Assembly (NCBI GenBank): GCA_951812735.1
Contig: OX638332.1
Location: forward strand, 690,732 to 754,731
DNA length: 64,000 nt
Direction of reading: 5' to 3'
From: Candidatus Dadabacteria bacterium
GTDB lineage: Bacteria > Desulfobacterota_D > UBA1144 > Nemesobacterales > Nemesobacteraceae
Part shown: in pieces, positions 53,972 through 63,769 of the stretch
Position numbering within the stretch: position 1 is the stretch's first letter
How the letters are laid out: each line of letters opens with the position of its first letter
Program-made: the position numbers and the translations under genes
Notes under the pieces: generated by a model
Told to the model about the DNA's origin: nothing
The model's input: only the letters and a program-made list of their open reading frames with translations
The model's database searches: none

Positions 53972-54646
53972 TCAGTCAGCCACCGGTATAGCAACAATCA
54001 TGGAATAGGCCTCTTCCTGACCCCTGTCTCCCAAAAGAATGATCTGGACCTGAACCGCTTTGGGAAATCCCCGCATTACTGACGAATTCCACTCCCACAC
54101 CTTTTGCTCGTCAGCCGAGACTGGGGATCGTCCGGAAAGGAAATTCACTCTGAAACTCAGGGCCCTTTCCGAAATCGGATACGCAGCTCCGGCCTCATCG
54201 TTTCCGATCCAGTAATTATCCTTCCTCATAAGGGCAAACATATCTTCGCGCTCTCCATGGAGCGGAACCAGATAGTAGGAGATCTCGCTCTGGCCGGATT
54301 GGGTGGAGTAATGCGTGGGGTCCTTCGCAAAAGAGGTGAACACTATTCTGCTGTTATCTCCTTCGAGCCTACCGGTAAAATAGGGATACGCGGAGGGAGA
54401 AGAGGTTTGGGAGTTGATATTTCCTCTGGGAAAAACATTCACTAGGTCGTGGCGCATCTTAAGCAGTATCGTGTTCGCCTCCTGGATCAGTTCGTTTTCC
54501 GTTTCTACTCTGCGTTTTGCAGTTATGAGCTGGGAAAAGGAACTGTAGAGCATCGTAAGCACGATGACCATTATGGCAACTGTGATAAGAACCTCTATAA
54601 GGGTGAAACCGCTTTTATCATCCTGAATCGATGAAGCTGATTTCAT
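53972..54646 (-). CDS. gspJ: Type II secretion minor pseudopilin GspJ-like
   Basis: The 224-residue protein starts with a prepilin signal (SGFTLIEVLITVAIMVIVLTML, cleavage before F) processed by prepilin peptidase. The globular part has a pattern like GspJ (RHDLVNVFPRG, GEREDMFALMRKDN). It overlaps gspI by 29 bases. The order G-H-I-J-K supports the assignment, although sequence similarity within pseudopilins is low. Confidence 0.85.
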   Translation of the reverse strand: MKSASSIQDDKSGFTLIEVLITVAIMVIVLTMLYSSFSQLITAKRRVETENELIQEANTILLKMRHDLVNVFPRGNINSQTSSPSAYPYFTGRLEGDNSRIVFTSFAKDPTHYSTQSGQSEISYYLVPLHGEREDMFALMRKDNYWIGNDEAGAAYPISERALSFRVNFLSGRSPVSADEQKVWEWNSSVMRGFPKAVQVQIILLGDRGQEEAYSMIVAIPVAD

Positions 54647-54995
54647 AGCTCTCCTCCCCGTCGTCCCAGATTATAAGAACCCTGACTATGTTCATTGTCG
54701 CTTCGAACTGCGACAAGTTGTAAGGAACGACCACAATATGCCACTCAAAACCCGGATGATTATCAAACTTCCCGCTTCTCTGCGAATCCAATGGAAGTCC
54801 TTGGGCGTCAATTTGGGAAGCCTTTTCGTCAGCGAGACTCGTGGCTATCAGATAGTTGGTTGACTTTGTGGCAAGATTTATATTGTGACCCACGATACCG
54901 AGTATGGATACCATCGCGAAGGCAAGCAACCCCACGGCAACCATGACTTCAAGCAACGTAAATCCGCAAACACTGCTGTTTTTCGAGATATTCAT
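54618..54995 (-). CDS. gspI: Type II secretion minor pseudopilin GspI
   Basis: The 125-residue protein has the class III signal CGFTLLEVMVAVGLLAFAMVSILGIVG, then HNINLATKSTNYLIATSLADEKASQI, as in GspI. ATG 54995 gives a short leader of about 11 residues, the expected form; the frame is open further upstream to 55118, which would give an unusually long leader. It overlaps gspJ. Confidence 0.87.
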   Translation of the reverse strand: MNISKNSSVCGFTLLEVMVAVGLLAFAMVSILGIVGHNINLATKSTNYLIATSLADEKASQIDAQGLPLDSQRSGKFDNHPGFEWHIVVVPYNLSQFEATMNIVRVLIIWDDGEESYEISFIDSG

Positions 54996-55008
54996 CCCGT
55001 TTTTCCCT

Positions 55009-55542
55009 TTACCGCTCGGCCAGGTTCTGAAGCCGGTCGTTAAATTCAACGTACTCGTCAAAAACTTTAGTGGACCCAGTGTAGGGATTGGTGGAAAGTG
55101 TGAAGAAATTATCCTCACCGGTTCTCAGGTGAATAACCGCCGAGTCAACAATCCCCGTCGGCAGAAAAAGTATGAACGCATCTCTTCCGGAACCAACCTT
55201 CCCCTGAGTTCTCTCCGTCTGTATATCGCTGAAAAAAACTCCGTTGGGAAGCTTTCTACGTCCGTATCCGGGATCTTCTTCCGAGCGGAACTGGTTTCCC
55301 TTAAGTGCTTCCACCCAGTATTCCCCGGAGTCAATATCGAAAGAAAGCTTATATATCCGCTTTTCAAAAATGGACTTGCTGTACAGGTATCTTATCGTCG
55401 TGACAAGCCCTCTTGAAGCGCTACGGAGGCTCATGTCATCCGTTTTGAAGACTCTCGGCATCGCCACGGAGAAAAAAGCTCCGAGGAGAAAAACAACCAC
55501 CATGAGTTCAATTAAGGTAAAACCAGCGGATTCTCTTCTCAT
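55009..55542 (-). CDS. gspH: Type II secretion minor pseudopilin GspH
   Basis: The 177-residue protein begins MRRESAGFTLIELMVVVFLL, a prepilin signal with a positively charged leader. It continues with the GspH-like domain (LVTTIRYLYSKSIFEKRIYKLSFDID, PNGVFFSDIQTERTQG). It overlaps gspG by four bases. Confidence 0.87.
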   Translation of the reverse strand: MRRESAGFTLIELMVVVFLLGAFFSVAMPRVFKTDDMSLRSASRGLVTTIRYLYSKSIFEKRIYKLSFDIDSGEYWVEALKGNQFRSEEDPGYGRRKLPNGVFFSDIQTERTQGKVGSGRDAFILFLPTGIVDSAVIHLRTGEDNFFTLSTNPYTGSTKVFDEYVEFNDRLQNLAER

Positions 55543-55958
55543 CTGTCTCCGCTGGACAGATCGTCATCTGAATTCCCTACCCCATCCGGGCCGTTAGATC
55601 TTATATAGTACAATCTGTCCTCGGTCTGGTCAGTTCCAAAATACACAAACTCATTTCCCCAAGGATCAAACGGCACGTTTGAGGATTCAAGATAACGCCT
55701 CCACCTCCTGGCCTCTCTGCCTACCGTTACTGGTTCGATCAGAGCGCGCAACCCCTGCTGGGTTTCGGGATAAAAACCATTATCAAACTTAAATAACTGG
55801 AGGGCCTGCTCAAATTGCTTGATCTGAATCATAGCCTGTTTTTCCTTTGCCCTCTCCCCCTGACCTATCACGTTCGTACCCACTATGTAGGCAAGCCCGG
55901 CTATGATAAGCACAACCACCATAATTTCAATCAGAGTAAACCCCATCTGGGATCTCAT
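55539..55958 (-). CDS. gspG: Type II secretion major pseudopilin GspG
   Basis: The 139-residue major pseudopilin has the MRSQMGFTLIEIMVVVLIIAGLA leader and helix. The GspG signature follows (KFDNGFYPETQQGLRALIEP and DPWGNEFVY), with acidic calcium-binding-type residues near the C-terminus (DDDLSSGD). It forms the pseudopilus shaft that pushes folded substrates through the secretin. Confidence 0.93.
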   Translation of the reverse strand: MRSQMGFTLIEIMVVVLIIAGLAYIVGTNVIGQGERAKEKQAMIQIKQFEQALQLFKFDNGFYPETQQGLRALIEPVTVGREARRWRRYLESSNVPFDPWGNEFVYFGTDQTEDRLYYIRSNGPDGVGNSDDDLSSGDR

Positions 55959-55976
55959 TTTTTCCTACCTCCCTGT

Positions 55977-57185
55977 TCAGCTTATTACCGAAGTTAGATT
56001 CAACACGGGTAAAAGTATAGCGAAAACTATAAAACCCATCACAACGCCCATAATTAGTATCATTACCGGCTCAAGGAGAGAAGTCAGCGTGGCAAGCATG
56101 CCGTCAACCTCGGTGTCGTACATATCGGCTACTTTCGAGAGCATAACTTCAACTTTACCGGCCTCCTCCCCAACAGAAACCATTCTCACAACAAGAGGCG
56201 GGAAAATCCCGGTCTGTGCAAGAGAGTTCCCAAACGCCGCGCCTTCCGCCACTTTGACCCGGACATCCTTGATGTTTTCGACGTAAAGACTGTTCCCCAG
56301 AACCGATTCGCTTACCCTAACAGAATCAAGAAGAGGAATGCCGCTTGAAAGCAGCGTGGCAAGCGTCCTTGTAAAACGGGAAATCATCACTTTTGAAGAC
56401 ATTTTCCCGAACACAGGGATTCTCAGGGAAAACCTGTCGTAGATCTTTTTTCCGGAAGGAGTTTTTACGTACCTGTGCGCAAAAAAGAATACGACGGCCA
56501 TAAAAACCAGTATCAGGGCAAAACTCTCCCTGAGGAAATCGCTGGCGCTTATAAGCACTACAGTAACAAAGGGCAGAGCCTTGTTGCTGGCCTCGAATAT
56601 ATCGGCGACTTTGGGAATTACAAAAGTCATCATGAAAACAAGTACCCCAAGCCCGACAATAAACATTATCGCCGGATATATCATTGCACCTCTGATCTTC
56701 GAAGTCAGTTCAAGCTGCTTTTCAAGAAAATCCGCGAGACGGTCAAGCACAATATCAAGAGTACCGCTTGCCTCACCGGCGCGGACCATGCTCACGTAAA
56801 GATCGGAAAAAGCGCTTTTGTGTTCCTCAAGCGCAGCGTGAAGAGAACTGCCTTCACTCACCCGGGTTCGCACCTGGGAGAGAATCTCCTTGAGTTTCTG
56901 ATCATCGGTCTGCTCGTAGAGAGCCACAAGCGACGTCTCAAGAGGAAGACCAGCTGAAATCAGGGTGGAGAACTGTCTTGTCATAACGGCAAGCTCCGAG
57001 ATGCTCACCCCGCTCCACGGAAGAGTGATCGACGAGCGGCGAGCCCCGGTCGCTTCTTTTATGGAAGAGAGGTAGATACCCTCTTTTCTGAGCCTGTCGC
57101 TTGCGAGCTTGACCGATTCCGCGCTGATAACTCCCTTTACCGATTCCCCTTTGTCGTTAATAGCTTTATAGTTGTAAACAGGCAT
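55977..57185 (-). CDS. gspF: Type II secretion inner-membrane protein GspF
   Basis: The 402-residue polytopic protein has two repeated GspF domains (about residues 70-195 and 275-395). Each shows LSSGIPLLDSV / LISAGLPLETSL and GEEAGKVE / AGEASGTLD motifs, with three membrane helices. The N-terminal MPVYNYKAINDKGESVKGVI is typical. It forms the inner-membrane platform with GspE. Confidence 0.94.
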   Translation of the reverse strand: MPVYNYKAINDKGESVKGVISAESVKLASDRLRKEGIYLSSIKEATGARRSSITLPWSGVSISELAVMTRQFSTLISAGLPLETSLVALYEQTDDQKLKEILSQVRTRVSEGSSLHAALEEHKSAFSDLYVSMVRAGEASGTLDIVLDRLADFLEKQLELTSKIRGAMIYPAIMFIVGLGVLVFMMTFVIPKVADIFEASNKALPFVTVVLISASDFLRESFALILVFMAVVFFFAHRYVKTPSGKKIYDRFSLRIPVFGKMSSKVMISRFTRTLATLLSSGIPLLDSVRVSESVLGNSLYVENIKDVRVKVAEGAAFGNSLAQTGIFPPLVVRMVSVGEEAGKVEVMLSKVADMYDTEVDGMLATLTSLLEPVMILIMGVVMGFIVFAILLPVLNLTSVIS

Positions 57186-57217
57186 TTTGAAATATCAACG
57201 CTAAAGATAACCCCGGG

Positions 57218-58900
57218 TTAGCTCTCCGCCAGTTCCTCTTCCGTAACCCTGAGCACCTCGTCAATTGAGGTTATACCACTTGCGACTTTGTCGGCGCCAT
57301 CCATTCTCAGAGTGACAAGTCCGTTTCTCAGAGCCTTCTCCTTAAGCGTGGCCGAGTCCGGGTGGGTGAGAATGGTGTTTTTAAGTTGGTCATCGATAAT
57401 CAGTATCTCAAAAATTGCTATTCTTCCCGAAAACCCCGTCTCCATGCACTCCGGACACCCTTTGGCCCTGTAGATTCTTCCTTCGGGGCATGCCTCGCGC
57501 GCGAGCCCTATACGGCTAAGTTCCTCATCAATCGGCACGTACTGCTCCTTGCACCGTGCGCAAAGAATCCTGACAAGTCTCTGGGCCACTACAGCCGAGA
57601 GAGTCGAAGCTATAAGAAAGGGCTCCACTCCCATGTCGGCAAGCCTGGTCACAGCACTTACCGAATCATTGGTATGCAGTGTGGAGAATACCAGATGCCC
57701 AGTGAGCGAAGCGTTCATGGAAATATCGGCGGTCTCCCTGTCCCTTATCTCCCCCACGAGTATAACGTCAGGGTCCTGTCTCAGTATTGAGCGAAGTCCG
57801 TTTGCGAACGTAAGATCCACCCTGGTATTGACCTGGATCTGATTGATTCCCTGTATCTGGTATTCAACCGGGTCCTCTATGGTAATTATCTTCTTGTCGG
57901 GAAGATTGATTCTCTGCAGGGCGGCATAAAGACTTGTCGTCTTACCGCTTCCCGTGGGTCCCGTAACAAGTATGATTCCGTGGGGGCGCTGTGTAAGGGA
58001 TTCCACTGTCTCAAGCTTTTTCCCTTCAAGACCAAGTTGCTCGAAGCTCATAAGCACCGAAGACCTGTAAAGCAGTCGCATTACCACGCTCTCTCCCCAT
58101 GAAGTGGGGACTGTTGAAACCCTTACGTCAATATCCCTCCCTCCAATCTTAAGCCTTATGCTTCCGTCCTGGGGCTTTCTTCTCTCTGCTATATCGAGTT
58201 CAGACATGATTTTCACGCGCGAGATCACCGAAGACTGCACCGTCTTGGGAACTTTCGTCACGTCATGCAGAATGCCGTCCTTTCTGAACCGGACCAGCAC
58301 TTCTTTTTCGAAACACTCTATGTGAATATCACTTGCGTGCTCCCTTACGGCCTGAAAAAGAAGCGTGTTTATGAATTTTATGATCGGGGCTTCATCTTCG
58401 GCCTCAATCAGATCCTGGGGTTCGGTAAACTCCATCTCGGAAAGTCCCGAGCCTTCGTTTATATCTTCTGAGCCAACGTCCTTACCCTGTTCGTAAACCC
58501 TGTTTATGCTGTCGTTCAGCACGCGTTCAAGGGCAATATAAGTTTCAAGCGAGCAGTTAAAGCGGGAGCGGATCTCGTCAAGGGCATAGAGCTCCTGGGG
58601 CGGGGCAAATACAACTTTGAGCGTTCCGTTATTCTTGTTTATTGGGAGTATTCTGAATTTTTTCGCGAAGCTGATCGGAAACTGTTTTATCAGCTCGTAA
58701 TCTATATCGTCTTCGGGAATTGACTCGATTTTCTCGACCCCGTAGAATTCGGAAAGAACCTCAAGGGCCGGAGAATCTTTGAGTACGTCTGTTTTGAGCA
58801 GTATGTCTTCGGTGTTCCGGCCGTTTTTGCCTTTTAGCTCTTCGATCCTCCCCATCACCTCCGGATAACGTCTGCCTATTATTTCGTCAAGAGCCTTCAT
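57218..58900 (-). CDS. gspE: Type II secretion ATPase GspE
   Basis: The 560-residue ATPase has an N1E/N2E region (residues 1-160) and a AAA-like hexameric motor with Walker A GPTGSGKTTSLYAAL, Walker B ILVGEIRDRETA and HLVFSTLHTN. A zinc module has cysteines in LCARCKEQY and CPECMETGF (about residues 450-500). It drives pseudopilus assembly. It ends 32 bases before the gspF start. Confidence 0.96.
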   Translation of the reverse strand: MKALDEIIGRRYPEVMGRIEELKGKNGRNTEDILLKTDVLKDSPALEVLSEFYGVEKIESIPEDDIDYELIKQFPISFAKKFRILPINKNNGTLKVVFAPPQELYALDEIRSRFNCSLETYIALERVLNDSINRVYEQGKDVGSEDINEGSGLSEMEFTEPQDLIEAEDEAPIIKFINTLLFQAVREHASDIHIECFEKEVLVRFRKDGILHDVTKVPKTVQSSVISRVKIMSELDIAERRKPQDGSIRLKIGGRDIDVRVSTVPTSWGESVVMRLLYRSSVLMSFEQLGLEGKKLETVESLTQRPHGIILVTGPTGSGKTTSLYAALQRINLPDKKIITIEDPVEYQIQGINQIQVNTRVDLTFANGLRSILRQDPDVILVGEIRDRETADISMNASLTGHLVFSTLHTNDSVSAVTRLADMGVEPFLIASTLSAVVAQRLVRILCARCKEQYVPIDEELSRIGLAREACPEGRIYRAKGCPECMETGFSGRIAIFEILIIDDQLKNTILTHPDSATLKEKALRNGLVTLRMDGADKVASGITSIDEVLRVTEEELAES

Positions 58901-58914
58901 TTCTCAAACCTTCC

Positions 58915-61437
58915 CTACTCAAGCGTATTCAGATCCCTTTTGTGGAGCAAGGTCTTTCTTCTCTGGTGGTCCAGAAGCAGCTGCTTCATATCGCTTTCCG
59001 TCTCAACTATCCTCGGGGTAAGAAGTATCATCAGGTTAAGCTTCCTGCTCTGATTGCGTTTGAACCTGAACAGGTTTCCAATCAGCGGAATATCTCCGAG
59101 TAAAGGTGTTTTGTTGTGAAGCACCTCTTCTCTGTCCTGAACCAGTCCTCCTATAACAAGGGTCTGTCCGTTTTTGACTATAACCGACGAGTCAGCGCTT
59201 CTCGTCGTGGTCGCAATACCGAACTGGGCAGTGTTAAGCCCCGAGGGCGCCTCCCGGGTGGAAGAAACCTCGGTAACTATATCTAGGTTAAGGTACTCTC
59301 CTTCGCTTATCTGGGGCGTGATGCTGAGCCTTATTCCAACCGGAAGCCTTTCGATCGTCTGAACCGTCACGCCGCTTGTGCCCACGGTGCTTCCCATCGG
59401 AAACGGTATTATGTCAGCCACCACTATCTCGGCCGGTTCGTTATCGGTAGTAATAATGCTCGGGGTTGAAAGAACGTTGACGTCGGTCACAGAATTTAAA
59501 GCCTGAAACACCGCGGAGAAAGAAGGAAGAGACGGAAGCGGGCCTGAACCGTCGGCGTCAATTTCCTCTCCCACAACTCCGAGAAAAAGCCCCGAAAGAC
59601 TGCCTATGGAAGTCGCTGCTATCGTGGGGTCGGCCGCAACTCCGAGAAGACTCGGGATGCCTGGAAGCTGCTGTCCAATAAAACCGAGGTTGTCGCCCTC
59701 TATTCTAAGACCGAGACCAAAATTAGCTCCCAGCGCGTTCAGGTTGTCAAGACCCACCTCAAGTATGGCAGCCTCCACAAATACTTGTCTTCTCCTTACG
59801 TCAAGCTTGTCCACTATCTGCTTGACCATTCTGTACTGCGTGAGGGATCCGACCACTATAATGGAGTTTGTCGCCGGGTCCGAAGTTATCTTTAATCCAT
59901 CGGACGAGGACACGACGACGGAACCCCCCGTCTGCTCGTTCCCTTCCCTTTGAATGTTGCTGCCTTGAGAGCCCAAACCGCCAGATTCTCCACCGCTACG
60001 CAAGTTGCTATCTCCAAGACGACTTGAAGATTGACCGGCTCTGCCGGACTGTCGCGTCTGGTCCCGGTAGGAAACCGAAGATACGGCACTCCCTTTCCCC
60101 TCCGTGAACAGATTCCCGAGAACCTCGATTATCTGCTCGGCGTCGGCGTTTTTAAGCGGTATGACATAAACATCCTGTTCAGCATGCTCGCTTTCGACGT
60201 CCAAAACGGCGATCGTCTCCTTTATCAGGGCAATGTCCCTCAGGTCGGCAATCACTATTACGGAGTTAGTCCTTTCGTCGTTTATCACTTTAAACCCTAG
60301 AAGCTCGGAACTTCCGGATATGAAACCGTCATCCTTGGCTTTTGACGGCTTGCTCTTGGCGCTTTTGGGGCTGAAGATCTCAAGCAGTTTGAAGATGACG
60401 TTGGCCGAGCTTGTGTTATGAACCTTTACGAACTCTATTTTCTTATCGTAATCAAGACTCGCCACCACTTCTGCTATCCTGCTCACGTTATCTTCATTGT
60501 CAATCACAACTAGGGTGTTAGACGGTTCGTAAGCATTCATATACCCTTCCTTGCTCACTAGACTCCGAAGGATCCTGGAGACTCCCTTGGCTTTTACGCT
60601 TTTAAGCTTTATCAGCTTCATCACGTATTTCTGGGAAGACTCTCCAAGATCAAAATCCGACCTCAGCGGTATGCTTTCTGACTTTATCCCCTTTTTCGGA
60701 ACGATCTTATTCACTCCGCTTGAGCTTACGACCGAATAACCGTTCATATCGAGCAGTATCTCAAAAATCCTAAACGCATTCTCCCTCTCAAAACCACCCT
60801 GGGGAGTGATAATCGTCACGTTCTTGTCCATGATCTTGTCACTTAGGAGATAGACCTCGGAGGTTATCTCACTTATGGTCTTCACCATCTCCTTAAGCGT
60901 CATGTTGGATCGAAGGTTGACCATTCCCTCGTCCTCCGCAATCTCCTCACCTTCGGGTTCAGCAGCCTTCTCACTTGGAGCCTCGGCGACCGCGGGCGAC
61001 ACTCCCTCAGGCTCCGGCGTCTTAGGCTTCTCCACCTCGGGCTCCGGCTCGGCTACGACTCCCGGCTCGGCTGAATCAAGCGGGAGGCCCGGGTCTTCGA
61101 CGAAATCTTCAGCGACCTCGTTGCCGGAAACTTTAACCGCATCTTTGCCGAAGGGTCTTGTAATTTTTCTACCAGGATTCTTTGCGGCTTCCTCGGCTAA
61201 CGCCTTTGCGGCTTCCCTTACAATATCAGCGGGTTTCGGAGGCAACTCTTTTATGGACTCATTCTGCTCCCGCGCTTCCTGCTGTCCGGGACCCGGAGCG
61301 GCAACGGCCTTTAAATTCCCAGGGTCCGGCGACTCGGATTTCTCTGCGAAAGCCTGCTGTGGACAGACAATCAAAGCGGAAAAAACGAGAACCGCCGACA
61401 GAACCGAGAAAAGATTTTTATTAAAAATATATCTCAT
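58915..61437 (-). CDS. gspD: Type II secretion secretin GspD
   Basis: The 840-residue outer-membrane secretin begins with a signal peptide (FSVLSAVLVFSALIVCPQQAFA). Residues about 32-168 are low-complexity, rich in Pro, Glu, Ala and Asp, an extension longer than usual. Then come the N0-N3 domains (about 170-580) and the beta-barrel secretin domain with VPLLGDIPLIGNLFR near the end. I chose ATG 61437, where the signal peptide begins; an upstream ATG at 61533 would add 32 residues and overlap gspC. Confidence 0.93.
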   Translation of the reverse strand: MRYIFNKNLFSVLSAVLVFSALIVCPQQAFAEKSESPDPGNLKAVAAPGPGQQEAREQNESIKELPPKPADIVREAAKALAEEAAKNPGRKITRPFGKDAVKVSGNEVAEDFVEDPGLPLDSAEPGVVAEPEPEVEKPKTPEPEGVSPAVAEAPSEKAAEPEGEEIAEDEGMVNLRSNMTLKEMVKTISEITSEVYLLSDKIMDKNVTIITPQGGFERENAFRIFEILLDMNGYSVVSSSGVNKIVPKKGIKSESIPLRSDFDLGESSQKYVMKLIKLKSVKAKGVSRILRSLVSKEGYMNAYEPSNTLVVIDNEDNVSRIAEVVASLDYDKKIEFVKVHNTSSANVIFKLLEIFSPKSAKSKPSKAKDDGFISGSSELLGFKVINDERTNSVIVIADLRDIALIKETIAVLDVESEHAEQDVYVIPLKNADAEQIIEVLGNLFTEGKGSAVSSVSYRDQTRQSGRAGQSSSRLGDSNLRSGGESGGLGSQGSNIQREGNEQTGGSVVVSSSDGLKITSDPATNSIIVVGSLTQYRMVKQIVDKLDVRRRQVFVEAAILEVGLDNLNALGANFGLGLRIEGDNLGFIGQQLPGIPSLLGVAADPTIAATSIGSLSGLFLGVVGEEIDADGSGPLPSLPSFSAVFQALNSVTDVNVLSTPSIITTDNEPAEIVVADIIPFPMGSTVGTSGVTVQTIERLPVGIRLSITPQISEGEYLNLDIVTEVSSTREAPSGLNTAQFGIATTTRSADSSVIVKNGQTLVIGGLVQDREEVLHNKTPLLGDIPLIGNLFRFKRNQSRKLNLMILLTPRIVETESDMKQLLLDHQRRKTLLHKRDLNTLE

Positions 61438-61480
61438 AATCTGTTTTAACCTTAAGGGACTGAATTTTTTCGCCGCAGGC

Positions 61481-62431
61481 CTAGTGAACCGTGTACCGGT
61501 TGCTTTTTCTTTTACCTCTCCTCGTGAAATCAACGGTGAATTCGCTCTGACCCTTTAAATCGGTGAAAAGCGAAAGAGCGCTTTGCATGTCGTTTAAAGC
61601 GACTTCATTTATCTGGTGGACTATATCCCCGTTTCTAAGACCCATTTTATAAAACACGCTCCTGCTTTTTACTCCGAAAATCTTGATGCCGTCATCGCGC
61701 GGCACAATCCTAGCCTCGGTTATTAAGCTGCTCGGTTCCGCAAGCAACTCGTCAAACATCCTTCTCTCTATCTGGTACAAGCCGTCGCTGACTTTGCTTA
61801 CCCCCGAGGCCGACGACTTCTTTGACTTCACAGACGTCCTGCTTTTTTTAGGAGAAGAACTGGGGGCGCTTTTTGAAAAAACGGATTCAAGTTCATTTCC
61901 GCAGTTAATCAACTCGGGACCTTCCACACGACGTATAGTTACCTCGCAGTCGTCTATTTTCACTACCTCCACTTTTTCGGATGTTATAAAGCCGACCTGC
62001 TGCCCTTCAGAATAACCCTTTATTTTAAGATTTTCCATATTCTTTATTACGGCGATGCTCTTGTTCTTCGAAGGATGAGTGCGGCTTTTGAGCATGAAAG
62101 TTCCCAGAAGTTCAAGCTTGAGGGATGTTTCCGGGGTAATTTCACCCTCAAGAACCTCGGAGAGATCACTGGTTTCCATCTTCCCCGCGTAACCCCCCAT
62201 CCCAAACAGATTCGTTTCCAATATCGAGTCGTAGTAGCTCCTTGAACGATAAGGAATCTTAACCCGTCCATATTTCTCCTTGTACAGGTGTTCGCCCGTC
62301 AAGCCACCCTCGCCAGACTCTATCTTGTCGCGCAGGCCGTTGTTGATCATGGCCGCGACCGAGTACGCAATGGCGACTATCAGCAAAACATTTACAACCC
62401 AGACATACTTTCTTAAGAGAAACAAAAACAT
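61481..62431 (-). CDS. gspC: Type II secretion protein GspC
   Basis: The 316-residue protein has one N-terminal membrane helix (VWVVNVLLIVAIAYSVAAMI). The homology region domain follows (SRSYYDSILETNLFG ... LELLGTFMLKS, IAVIKN) and a C-terminal PDZ-like domain (GIKIFGVKSRSVFYKMGLRNGDIVHQINEVAL, in part). It couples the inner-membrane platform to the secretin. A Ser/Lys-rich linker joins the two. It is the first gene of the operon. Confidence 0.88.
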   Translation of the reverse strand: MFLFLLRKYVWVVNVLLIVAIAYSVAAMINNGLRDKIESGEGGLTGEHLYKEKYGRVKIPYRSRSYYDSILETNLFGMGGYAGKMETSDLSEVLEGEITPETSLKLELLGTFMLKSRTHPSKNKSIAVIKNMENLKIKGYSEGQQVGFITSEKVEVVKIDDCEVTIRRVEGPELINCGNELESVFSKSAPSSSPKKSRTSVKSKKSSASGVSKVSDGLYQIERRMFDELLAEPSSLITEARIVPRDDGIKIFGVKSRSVFYKMGLRNGDIVHQINEVALNDMQSALSLFTDLKGQSEFTVDFTRRGKRKSNRYTVH

Positions 62432-62577
62432 AGTCGGTTCCTAAATTAATTTCACGTAACTTAATAGAATACCTTATTTTTTTGTAATATCCCCATTGCC
62501 ACAGAAACGTAACGCCAGGAAAACTCAGAATTCTCAAATAATGTAACAGAGTGATTTTTCAAATATCCGCGCAATGT

Positions 62578-63621
62578 TCACTCACTCCGGTTTATTTCCC
62601 CCGCCGAGGCGATGACAGGAAAATTTTCAAGCACGGAGGAAAAATACCTCTTTTCAAGATCATATATATCTAAAGCAAGTTCCGAGGCCCGCTCGAATTC
62701 CAGCCCAATTGACGCACTCTCACTTATCTCTTTGAAAAGCACCCCCATGTCATACCACTTCTGACCGATTCCGTTCATCTCCTCCAGAAGATCTGATCCG
62801 TAAAAAGGGGAAAGCGCGAAGGACGCCTCTTGCAGGAAATCCCTGTAAAACCACCTGAAAGCAGCTCCGCAGACGCCCCTTCTGCATATGACCTGATAAG
62901 TAAACCTTGAGGCCCACTTCCAATCAGCAAGGTCCTTCCAGCCTAGAAGATCCTCAGCCCACTTCTTTATAACCTCGACGCTGGAGGTTCCTCTGAGGGT
63001 GGTTCGGCCTTCAAGCATCATTTCGGCGTTTCTCCTCACGGCGCCGAGAATCATCTCCTCGAGATCGGTACCACCTTCCATGGACTCCACTTCAACCCTG
63101 TTGTTGGAAAGGGGATAGGGCTTGGCTTTTGAGCTTCTAGCTTTTGTCATGTTTTCAAAAGAGACGGTCTGGAGATCTTCAAACGAGTTGTCCGCCACGT
63201 AAAAAACGGATTCAGAATCATCATATCCGCATACCGCGATTATGTGTCCGGGGAAATGAGTCTTAGAGTTAAAATACTCTAGGTAGCAGATGTCGGCCTG
63301 TATCAATACAGGAACATCTCTGTCAATAAATTCCTTGAGTCCAGCAGAGGCCTGCTCGTTGTCATCCTCGTATTTCCAGTCAGCGACATCAACACCGAAG
63401 TTCCTAAGGAAATTAATCTCCATAAGGGGACCGCGGGGCTGTATAATCCTGCTCGGGTCCATCTCCTCGTCACAAGAATAATAAAAACCGAGCCCGGCTC
63501 CGAGCCCAAAACACATCTGCTCGGAAAGATCGTGTCCGTAGTAGCGGCAGACATCCCTCACGGCAACGGAACCACAGTGCACGCCCTTTAAGTGTTTCCA
63601 GCCATTTATTATCTTCTTCAT
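62578..63621 (-). CDS. BtrH_N / DUF4872-type protein
   Basis: The 347-residue protein has the N-terminal domain of BtrH (butirosin biosynthesis), a papain-like acyl-ACP-to-aminoglycoside transferase. GVHCGSVAVRDVCRYYG provides a cysteine, and FPGHIIAVCGYDD a histidine, the expected catalytic pair. DNSFEDLQTV and the helical C-terminal part follow. In BtrH-like proteins the cysteine attacks an acyl thioester; the acceptor here is unknown. The frame continues upstream to a TTG at 63711, but ATG 63621 fits the domain start. Confidence 0.72.
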   Translation of the reverse strand: MKKIINGWKHLKGVHCGSVAVRDVCRYYGHDLSEQMCFGLGAGLGFYYSCDEEMDPSRIIQPRGPLMEINFLRNFGVDVADWKYEDDNEQASAGLKEFIDRDVPVLIQADICYLEYFNSKTHFPGHIIAVCGYDDSESVFYVADNSFEDLQTVSFENMTKARSSKAKPYPLSNNRVEVESMEGGTDLEEMILGAVRRNAEMMLEGRTTLRGTSSVEVIKKWAEDLLGWKDLADWKWASRFTYQVICRRGVCGAAFRWFYRDFLQEASFALSPFYGSDLLEEMNGIGQKWYDMGVLFKEISESASIGLEFERASELALDIYDLEKRYFSSVLENFPVIASAGEINRSE

Positions 63622-63769
63622 AAAAAGTCGTAAAACAGGAAGATTAGTATAGCCGGAAATCGATTCTCCATAAAGATCCGGCCCGGCTGGTCGACCCAAT
63701 ATGCGGAGCAACCAACTTGATGATTGCGCCAGAACAGATATTAGTAATCACCGCTTCAGATTAATTACT

